Assembly (NCBI GenBank): GCA_947594085.1
Contig: CANQEB010000013.1
Coordinates: 1-19,710 of the forward strand
Direction: 5' to 3'
DNA from: an uncultured Lachnospiraceae bacterium
GTDB lineage: Bacteria; Bacillota; Clostridia; Lachnospirales; Lachnospiraceae
DNA: 19,710 nt
In this document: positions 14,904-19,710 of the stretch, in pieces
Layout of the letters: each line of letters begins with the position of its first letter
How positions within the stretch are numbered: the first letter of the stretch is position 1
Program-made: the position numbers and the translations under genes
Notes under the pieces: generated by a model
What the model was told of the DNA's origin: nothing
The model's input: only the letters and a program-made list of their open reading frames with translations
Databases searched by the model: none

Positions 14904-15602
14904 ATGAAACTGAAAGCCGCAAGAAAACGAATTATTTCACTTTTACTTGCCTCACTCATGCTCATGAGCGTTTTCGGCACACTCACAGCAGAAGCCGCGA
15001 ATAAAGGACCCAAACTTGCGTCCACTTCCGGCACTTATTATCTGAAAAAAAGCGCAAAACAAAAAGACGTTTGGGTAGAGGTAGAGTCATCATACCCAGA
15101 TTCGATAGTCTACAGTCCATCTCAAATTGAGAACCTGAAGAGCAGCAATCCGAAAGTCGCAACGGTCTCTGCAAAATTTTATTCAGAAGTATATCTTATT
15201 ATCAAGCCGATAAAGACCGGAACGACTACAATAAGTTGCACTGTAAATGGCAAAAATCTCAAATATAAACTAACCGTCTGTAAATACGTGAACCCATTCA
15301 AAAAGCTCATGCTCGGTGATCGAAATTATGCATCTTCTTTCAACCAAAAAGAAACCAGTAAGAAAATCAAAAATCCGGGCGGCCAACGGACGCTGAATGT
15401 AACGCCGAAAAAAAGTTGGAAGCTGACAAAGATCGTTGGAACATATTGGGATCCTGATGCTGATGATGGATTTGGTGATTATTTTGATAAAAATATCAAA
15501 AACGGCGAGAATCTTGATCTGAGTAAAAAGTGGTGGTGGTTCAAATTTACGTTTAAGAATAAGAAAGGCACCAAAGAAGAATTCACTCTGTATTTTAACT
15601 AA
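14904..15602 (+). CDS. Secreted Big2-domain protein
   Basis: Function not recognised beyond the domain. The 232 residues hold a signal peptide (1-31, basic start, hydrophobic core, ending AEA); a Big2-like immunoglobulin-type domain (about 38-127, with LKSSNPKVATVSA and IKTGTTTISCTVNGK); and a lysine- and tryptophan-rich C-terminal part (about 130-232) with VGTYWDPDADDGFGDYFD, an Asp-rich loop near 183-192 that resembles but does not exactly match a DxDxDG calcium loop. Big2 domains usually mediate surface display or adhesion. The start at 14904 has AAGGAGG 10 bases upstream. Codon use is AT-richer than in dapA or dapB. It is transcribed away from the two wall-protein genes from a back-to-back promoter region and is the only plus-strand gene between typA and the left edge. 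Confidence 0.85.
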   Translation: MKLKAARKRIISLLLASLMLMSVFGTLTAEAANKGPKLASTSGTYYLKKSAKQKDVWVEVESSYPDSIVYSPSQIENLKSSNPKVATVSAKFYSEVYLIIKPIKTGTTTISCTVNGKNLKYKLTVCKYVNPFKKLMLGDRNYASSFNQKETSKKIKNPGGQRTLNVTPKKSWKLTKIVGTYWDPDADDGFGDYFDKNIKNGENLDLSKKWWWFKFTFKNKKGTKEEFTLYFN

Positions 15603-15614
15603 AGAGCTATGCGT

Positions 15615-15664
15615 GAAAGAAGCCGGATACTCTGCACAAACCGCAGGGCCGTCCGGCTTCTTTT
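15615..15664. terminator. Shared bidirectional terminator between the Big2-type gene and dapA
   Basis: AAAGAAGCCGGA (15616-15627) pairs exactly with TCCGGCTTCTTT (15652-15663). Within the loop CTGC and GCAG can form a small inner stem. On the plus strand the stem ends in TTCTTTTC, on the minus strand in CTTCTTTC. It sits 13 bases after the stop at 15602 and 55 bases beyond the dapA stop at 15719, so it can end both converging transcripts. Confidence 0.8.
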
Positions 15665-15718
15665 CTCACTGTTCTGTATCTGGTATAAGCCGCAGAGGAC
15701 TTTGTGCGCTCCCCATCA

Positions 15719-16603
15719 TCAGAGAATCCCGTAGTTCTTCATTGCCGTCTCCAGGCGCTTCGCGTTTGCTTCCTCCATCTCGGAGAGCGGGCTGCGCAGC
15801 GGACCGACATTCCGGCCCTGCAGATTCAACGCCTTCTTCACCGGAATCGGATTGACCTCGCAGAACAGCGCGTCAATCAGCTCGATCGCCGCAAGCTGCA
15901 GCTCGCAGCTCTTCTTCACATCGCCCGCAAGATAGGAAGCCACGATCTCGTGCGTCTGCCTCGGAGCAACATTCGAGAGCACCGAGATCACGCCGCAGCC
16001 GCCGAGCGACAGGATTGGCACGATCTGGTCGTCGTTTCCGGAGTACAGCTCAATCTCATCTCCCGCGAGGCTCATCAGCTTCGCCACCTGCGAGATATTG
16101 CCGGACGCTTCCTTCACGCCCACGATATTCTTGACATTCTTCACAAGCCAGGCAGCCGTCTCCGGCAGAATGTTGCAGCCGGTCCTGCTCGGCACATTGT
16201 ACAGGATGATCGGCAGGCTCACCGACTCCGCGATCTTCGTGTAATGCTGCTTCAGGCCGTTCTGCGTCGCCTTGTTGTAGTATGGCGTCACGAGCAGCAG
16301 CGCGTCCGCGCCGTCCTTCTCCGCCTCCTGTGAGAGCTGGATCGCGGTCTGCGTGCAGTTTGAGCCCGTACCGGCGATCACCGGAATGCGCTTCGCCACT
16401 TTCTCGATCGCGAAACGGATCACCGCTGAGTGCTCCTCCATCGTCAGTGTCGCGGACTCGCCTGTCGTCCCACAGATGATGATCGCGTCCGTCCCCTCCG
16501 CGATCTGGTACTCCAGAAGCTCCGCGAGCGCGTCGTAATTTACCTCTCCGTTCTCATACATCGGCGTGACGATCGCCACGCCCGCCCCCTTAAAAATAGC
16601 CAT
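15719..16603 (-). CDS. dapA: 4-hydroxy-tetrahydrodipicolinate synthase
   Basis: Condenses pyruvate with aspartate semialdehyde, the committed step to diaminopimelate and lysine; cytoplasmic. The 294-residue (beta/alpha)8 protein matches family length. Visible residues: GTTGES (45-50), PYYN with Tyr108/Tyr109, Tyr135 in LYNVPSRTG, Arg140, and the Schiff-base Lys164 in VGVKEASG. NPIPVKKAL near 251 is also typical. An ATG at 16609 is only 2 bases from the AAAGGAGG site; the ATG at 16603 is 8 bases away and gives the usual MAIFKGAGVAIVTP beginning, so I place the start there. The gene is very GC-rich in third positions. It stands alone behind a lysine riboswitch and ends at a shared terminator, so it is not co-transcribed with dapB. 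Confidence 0.96.
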   Translation of the reverse strand: MAIFKGAGVAIVTPMYENGEVNYDALAELLEYQIAEGTDAIIICGTTGESATLTMEEHSAVIRFAIEKVAKRIPVIAGTGSNCTQTAIQLSQEAEKDGADALLLVTPYYNKATQNGLKQHYTKIAESVSLPIILYNVPSRTGCNILPETAAWLVKNVKNIVGVKEASGNISQVAKLMSLAGDEIELYSGNDDQIVPILSLGGCGVISVLSNVAPRQTHEIVASYLAGDVKKSCELQLAAIELIDALFCEVNPIPVKKALNLQGRNVGPLRSPLSEMEEANAKRLETAMKNYGIL

Positions 16604-16730
16604 ATCCATATCCTCCTTTTCCAGTACACATTTCCTGTCAGACAGCCTTTCCGGTTCTGCAGGTCACACCTCAATCTGGGAAGCCCCATGCCGTGCTGCA
16701 GTCGATTCTCCAAAACTTCCCTCAACACAG

Positions 16731-16756
16731 CAAAGGGACTGTCGACAGACAGCCCC
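16731..16756 (-). terminator. Candidate expression-platform hairpin of the lysine riboswitch
   Basis: On the minus strand GGGGCTGTC (16748-16756) pairs with GACAGTCCC (16735-16743), one G-U pair, loop TGTC. Only CTTTG follows, a weak T tract. Just upstream AGAATT and AATTCT can pair, and ACAG can compete for CTGT, so alternative folds exist. About 130 bases then separate it from dapA. Whether it terminates is uncertain. Confidence 0.45.
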
Positions 16757-16782
16757 AAAGAATTAGCAGAATTCTGTTCTCC

Positions 16783-16951
16783 AGATAGCTCTCCATCGCA
16801 TCCCGATGACAGTCATGCGGTTCTTCACCGTATGCCCAAGAAAGCAGTCTCGGAAGCTGCTCCCTTTCGGCGCTCTCCCCTTTCCACGGCTATCCTCTGC
16901 GCCCGAACACATCCGGCCGTGTACTCATGAATCGCGCAACCTCTATCATTT
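16783..16951 (-). promoter_or_regulatory. Lysine riboswitch (L box) upstream of dapA
   Basis: Read on the minus strand, the leader carries L-box landmarks in order: GATAGAGGTTGCGC (from 16947), TGAGTAC, the GAAAGGGGAG block and CGCCGAAAGG (about 16863-16884), GACTGTCATC (about 16804-16813), and GGAGAGCTATC (16784-16794), whose CTATC closes the P1 helix with GATAG. These match the known lysC leader class of Bacillus by pattern, recalled from memory and not searched. Lysine binding is expected to lower dapA expression. It lies between the promoter at 16965 and dapA. The downstream platform is unusual and described separately. Confidence 0.9.
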
Positions 16952-16964
16952 CAAGATTTCTTTC

Positions 16965-16993
16965 ACTATAGCATTATTATGTTGTATTGTCAA
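16965..16993 (-). promoter_or_regulatory. Promoter of the dapA transcript
   Basis: On the minus strand a perfect TTGACA (16988-16993), exactly 17 bases, then TATAGT (16965-16970) preceded by TGC, an extended -10. Predicted start near 16958, immediately before the riboswitch. The leader to the dapA ATG is therefore about 355 bases; this accounts for most of the 475-base gap 16604-17078. Confidence 0.8.
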
Positions 16994-17078
16994 CGGTTTC
17001 TGACTCCACAAGGACCAGAGACATCTCCCAGCAGGCTATTTTGGACTTCTTATCACTGTTAAAATTTCGTCCTATGTC

Positions 17079-17588
17079 CTACAGCACGCCATTCTCCGCG
17101 CGGTATGAAGTCGACAGCTCCGTCACTTCATTGACATACGGCCAGAGCTCCTTGCACTCGCTGGTCCCAGTCAGGTAAAGCTCAGTGCCCTCTCCAACTG
17201 CATCGATCAATCCGCGCAACTCTTCGATCGTCACAATTCCCTTATCCGTCAGCCCAAGAATCTCGTCGAGGATCAGCACATCCGCCTCTTCCGTCACCAG
17301 AACCTTTTTGGCAAAATTCAGGCCATTCTTGATATTGTTGATCTCGTCCTCTTTCTCACGTTCCGTCAGATTCTCATAGTTGGCTGCAAATCTCTGAAAT
17401 CGAAACAGCTTGATCTCCGGCTCCAGACGTTTGAAAAATTCCTGGCTTCCACCGGACTGCTGCTCTTTCAGAAATTGGATCAGCACAACTTCCTTTCCTT
17501 CTGCGGCCGCGCGGACACCTTTTCCAAGTGCCGCTGAAGTCTTCCCCACGCCAGTTCCACAGAAAATATGTATATATCGTCCACTCAT
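17079..17588 (-). CDS. cobO: Cob(I)yrinic acid a,c-diamide / cob(I)alamin adenosyltransferase (CobO/BtuR family)
   Basis: Transfers the adenosyl group of ATP to cobalt in corrinoids to make coenzyme B12 forms; cytoplasmic. The 169 residues contain a P-loop GTGVGKT (11-17) followed by SAALGKGVRAAAEG, then VVLIQFLK, and VLILDEILGLTDKG with the Walker-B-like acidic residues. The C-terminus (EVTELSTSYRAENGVL) lacks the HPF...GIEF-type tail of the proteobacterial enzymes, as I recall for clostridial relatives. Of several in-frame ATGs (17609, 17600, 17588), the one at 17588 gives MSGRYIHIFCGTG and has an AGG/AGGTGG site just upstream. No other cobalamin gene is in the window, so it may serve corrinoid salvage. 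Confidence 0.85.
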   Translation of the reverse strand: MSGRYIHIFCGTGVGKTSAALGKGVRAAAEGKEVVLIQFLKEQQSGGSQEFFKRLEPEIKLFRFQRFAANYENLTEREKEDEINNIKNGLNFAKKVLVTEEADVLILDEILGLTDKGIVTIEELRGLIDAVGEGTELYLTGTSECKELWPYVNEVTELSTSYRAENGVL

Positions 17589-17701
17589 TGTCCACCTCAT
17601 CACCGCCATAGCCGAAACGGTTCTCGCTTTTTCATGATCACGCTGTAATTACCGTACTCTGCCCGACTATGGCCTTGGTATTTATCTGTAAATGCTTCAT
17701 T

Positions 17702-17730
17702 ATATTACTATATTTTCCCTGAGAATGCAA
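17702..17730 (-). promoter_or_regulatory. Possible promoter of the adenosyltransferase gene
   Basis: On the minus strand TTGCAT (17725-17730), 17 bases, TAATAT (17702-17707), with an overlapping TATAAT at 17699-17704. It is the best match in the AT-rich 226-base gap after the double-OB gene. Weak evidence; no riboswitch of the cobalamin type was recognised here. Confidence 0.4.
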
Positions 17731-17814
17731 TATTATTGTATACATTCGTCAGCTACGTTTGTCCCCAACCGCTCTGTAACCTCTCCGGATGCTGATAGTT
17801 CAATATAGTTAATC

Positions 17815-18441
17815 TCACTCCAAATACTCTAGCTTGCTCACAGACACCTCGTACGCAATACGCTTTTCGGTGGTGTCATCATCCAGTCGCTTCACATATT
17901 CCCTGCTCTGGATCCGTCCCCATACCTGCACATGTCCCCCTACCTCAAAGTTCGATGTGAAACGGGCATTTCGCCCCCAGCAGATACACGGTATATAATC
18001 CGATTTCCCATAAGGACGGTTGACCGCCAGCAACATATCCGCAATCTCCCGGCCAAGCGGAGTTCTTCGGTACACCGGTGTCTTGCAGATATAGCCGTCC
18101 AGAAAAATCTGGTTGCTCTTCACCTTATCGCCGTCTTCCTCCACGAAGCTGATCTCACGCGCAAACACAGAAAGCACCAGCTTGTTCTTCTTCTCCTCGT
18201 GCCTGTTGTACGAACGGAACTGTCCGAAAACTTGTATGTATTCCCCCTCGTAATCCTGTGTGACGTCAATCAGACGCTCTGAAATCATCACCGGTATGAT
18301 ATCGGATGAATCACTCAGCCTCTGAACAGAAATATCCACCATGTAAAACCCTTCCCCGAACACCTCGTGGCTGAAGCCAAAACCGGAAACGATTTTTCCC
18401 ATGATGGATACCTGATTGTTTTCAATGATCTTATCTGTCAT
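17815..18441 (-). CDS. Double-OB single-stranded-DNA-binding-like protein
   Basis: Probably binds single-stranded nucleic acid; the role is inferred from fold similarity. From the ATG at 18441 it has 208 residues in two related halves: the first about 7-100 (VSIMGKIVSGF, EGFYMVDISVQRLS, GEYIQVFGQFRSYN) and the second about 108-205 (FLDGYICKTPVYRRTPLGREIADMLLAV, DYIPCICWGRN, GGHVQVWGRIQSREYVK). The second half has the pattern of SSB/PriB proteins. It lacks the acidic DDDIPF-type tail of replicative SSB, so it is unlikely to be the main one. An upstream in-frame ATG at 18489 was rejected because AAAGGAGA lies 10 bases before 18441. The neighbours do not suggest a pathway. Confidence 0.7.
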   Translation of the reverse strand: MTDKIIENNQVSIMGKIVSGFGFSHEVFGEGFYMVDISVQRLSDSSDIIPVMISERLIDVTQDYEGEYIQVFGQFRSYNRHEEKKNKLVLSVFAREISFVEEDGDKVKSNQIFLDGYICKTPVYRRTPLGREIADMLLAVNRPYGKSDYIPCICWGRNARFTSNFEVGGHVQVWGRIQSREYVKRLDDDTTEKRIAYEVSVSKLEYLE

Positions 18442-18564
18442 AAAGCACTGTTCTCCTTTCTTCCTACGAAGTATCTTCTCGTATTCCAACTAGTTCAATT
18501 TATGCGCAAAGGTCTCCGAATATGTCTATTTTTTTCCAAAAAATAAAAAAATGTGTAACGGCAC

Positions 18565-18592
18565 TTGTAATCTCCCCAAATTGTGATAAACT
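18565..18592 (+). promoter_or_regulatory. Possible typA promoter and structured leader
   Basis: TTGTAA (18565-18570), 16 bases, TAAACT (18587-18592). The leader of about 110 bases to typA contains AGCAaCGAG (18621-18629) facing CTCGcTGCT (18671-18679), with a small ACAA/TTGT stem inside. No known riboswitch class recognised. The T- and A-rich tract at 18526-18551 lies between this and the divergent double-OB gene. Confidence 0.4.
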
Positions 18593-18708
18593 GGACAAGG
18601 TTTGAATTTAATGCCCAAACAGCAACGAGCCCCGTAAACAAGCGTTTTGTGAGGCACCGTATTGGCATGACTCGCTGCTAAACCCGAAAATAAGGAAAGA
18701 GTGAATTT

Positions 18709-19710
18709 ATGATCAGAGAAGATGTAAGAAATATTGCAATCATCGCACACGTAGACCACGGCAAGACAACGCTCGTGGATGAGCTTTTGAAGCAGAGCGG
18801 CGTGTTCCGCGAGAACCAGGAGGTCGCCGAGCGCGTCATGGACTCCAATGATCTGGAGAGAGAACGCGGCATCACAATCCTGTCCAAAAATACCGCGGTT
18901 TTTTATAAGAATACAAAGATCAACATTATCGATACCCCAGGGCATGCTGATTTCGGTGGCGAAGTGGAACGCGTGCTCAAGATGGTCAACGGTGTCATCC
19001 TTGTCGTAGACGCGTTCGAGGGTGCGATGCCGCAGACAAAGTTTGTGTTGCGCAAGGCGCTCGAGCTCGACCTTCCGGTCATCGTCTGCATCAACAAAAT
19101 TGATCGCCCAGAGGCCCGCCCGAACGAAGTAATCGATGAGGTATTGGAGCTATTCATCGAGCTGGACGCCTCCGACGAGCAGCTCGACTGTCCGTTCGTC
19201 TATGCCTCAGCGAAGGCAGGCTACGCGGTGCTCGACCCGAAGGACGAGCCAAAGAATATGGCCCCGCTCTTCGACACAATCCTGAACTATATTCCTGCGC
19301 CGCAGGGCGATGAGAACGGCCCGACGCAGGTTCTCATCAGCACGATCGACTACAACGAATACGTCGGCCGCATTGGCGTCGGCAAGGTGGACCGCGGCAC
19401 GATCAGCGTGAACCAGGAGGCCGTCCTGGTCAACCATCACGACCCAGACAAGAAGCAGAAGGTCAAGATCAGCAAGCTCTATGAGTTTGACGGGCTGAAT
19501 AAGGTAGACGTGAATTCGGCGACGATCGGCTCTATCGTCGCGATCTCCGGAATTGCGGACTTACACATCGGCGATACGATCTGTGCGGCAGATGCGCCGG
19601 ATCCTATCCCGTTCCAGAAGATCTCCGAGCCGACAATCTCGATGAACTTCATTGTCAACGACAGCCCACTCGCCGGGCAGGAGGGCAAGTATGTGACCTC
19701 CCGCCACATC
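18709..19710 (+). CDS. typA: Translational GTPase TypA/BipA (N-terminal part; cut by window edge)
   Basis: Ribosome-associated GTPase of the EF-G/LepA superfamily, linked to 50S assembly and stress or cold adaptation in other bacteria. The window holds 334 of an expected roughly 610 residues. Visible: G1 AHVDHGKT (13-20), G2 RGIT (53-56), G3 DTPGHADF (75-82), G4 NKID (129-132), G5 ASAKAGY (about 165-171), then domain II starting near residue 200 with [35 protein letters not shown] distinguishes TypA from EF-G and LepA. The start ATG at 18709 follows an AAGGAAAG site about 9-12 bases upstream. It diverges from the double-OB gene. Confidence 0.96.
   Translation, partial: MIREDVRNIAIIAHVDHGKTTLVDELLKQSGVFRENQEVAERVMDSNDLERERGITILSKNTAVFYKNTKINIIDTPGHADFGGEVERVLKMVNGVILVVDAFEGAMPQTKFVLRKALELDLPVIVCINKIDRPEARPNEVIDEVLELFIELDASDEQLDCPFVYASAKAGYAVLDPKDEPKNMAPLFDTILNYIPAPQGDENGPTQVLISTIDYNEYVGRIGVGKVDRGTISVNQEAVLVNHHDPDKKQKVKISKLYEFDGLNKVDVNSATIGSIVAISGIADLHIGDTICAADAPDPIPFQKISEPTISMNFIVNDSPLAGQEGKYVTSRHI

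Noticed and set aside
16540..16758. Small minus-strand frame in the dapA leader as a leader peptide
   Set aside because: It starts at TTG inside the hairpin, has no ribosome site and runs out of frame into dapA.
16604..16964. T-box leader before dapA
   Set aside because: No AGGGTGGAACCGCG-like T-box motif; the landmarks fit a lysine riboswitch instead.
16994..17078. Terminator after the adenosyltransferase gene
   Set aside because: Only short GGAC/GTCC pairings without a T run; not convincing.

Overview
The window looks like a chromosomal segment of a Gram-positive gut-type Clostridium, probably Lachnospiraceae. The signs are strong AAAGGAGG-type ribosome binding sites, an aspartokinase of the VPSAPGKR type, a lysine riboswitch, a YesL (DUF624) protein beside a sugar transporter, a double-OB single-stranded-DNA-binding-like protein, and secreted proteins with Big2, SLH and peptidoglycan-binding domains. 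This is inference from gene content. No rRNA, tRNA, transposase, phage gene or CRISPR array was found.

Layout. (1) Positions 1-6100, all minus strand: a beta-mannan or manno-oligosaccharide locus, read from right to left as promoter (6066-6094), GH26 mannanase with a CBM35-like domain, YesL-like membrane protein, a very large solute-binding protein carrying two carbohydrate-binding-like modules and an acidic tandem-repeat stalk, and an ABC permease cut by the window edge. A strong hairpin lies between yesL and the binding-protein gene. (2) 6247-8572, minus strand: dapB-lysC with its own promoter and terminator. (3) 8603-15664: a lower-GC block of three exported cell-envelope proteins. Two neighbouring minus-strand genes share a C-terminal module plus a peptidoglycan-binding domain. 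A divergent plus-strand gene encodes a Big2-type protein. (4) 15719-16993, minus strand: dapA behind a lysine riboswitch. (5) 17079-18441, minus strand: a cob(I)alamin adenosyltransferase and a double-OB protein. (6) 18709 to the end, plus strand: typA/bipA, cut by the edge.

How the genes fit together. LysC, DapA and DapB catalyse early steps from aspartate to lysine and diaminopimelate. Here dapA, with the riboswitch, is separated from dapB-lysC by about 7 kb of envelope genes, so only dapA sits directly under the riboswitch. The GH26 locus would cut mannan outside the cell, bind the oligosaccharides and import them.

The most unusual structure is the envelope block. Two diverged copies of a promoter-plus-leader sequence (8603-8680 and 14764-14837) lie in direct orientation around the two paralogous genes. 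The right copy drives the Big2-type gene. The left copy has no gene of its own and points into the 3' end of the 1121-residue gene. This looks like a duplicated or inserted module of wall-associated proteins placed inside the lysine cluster.
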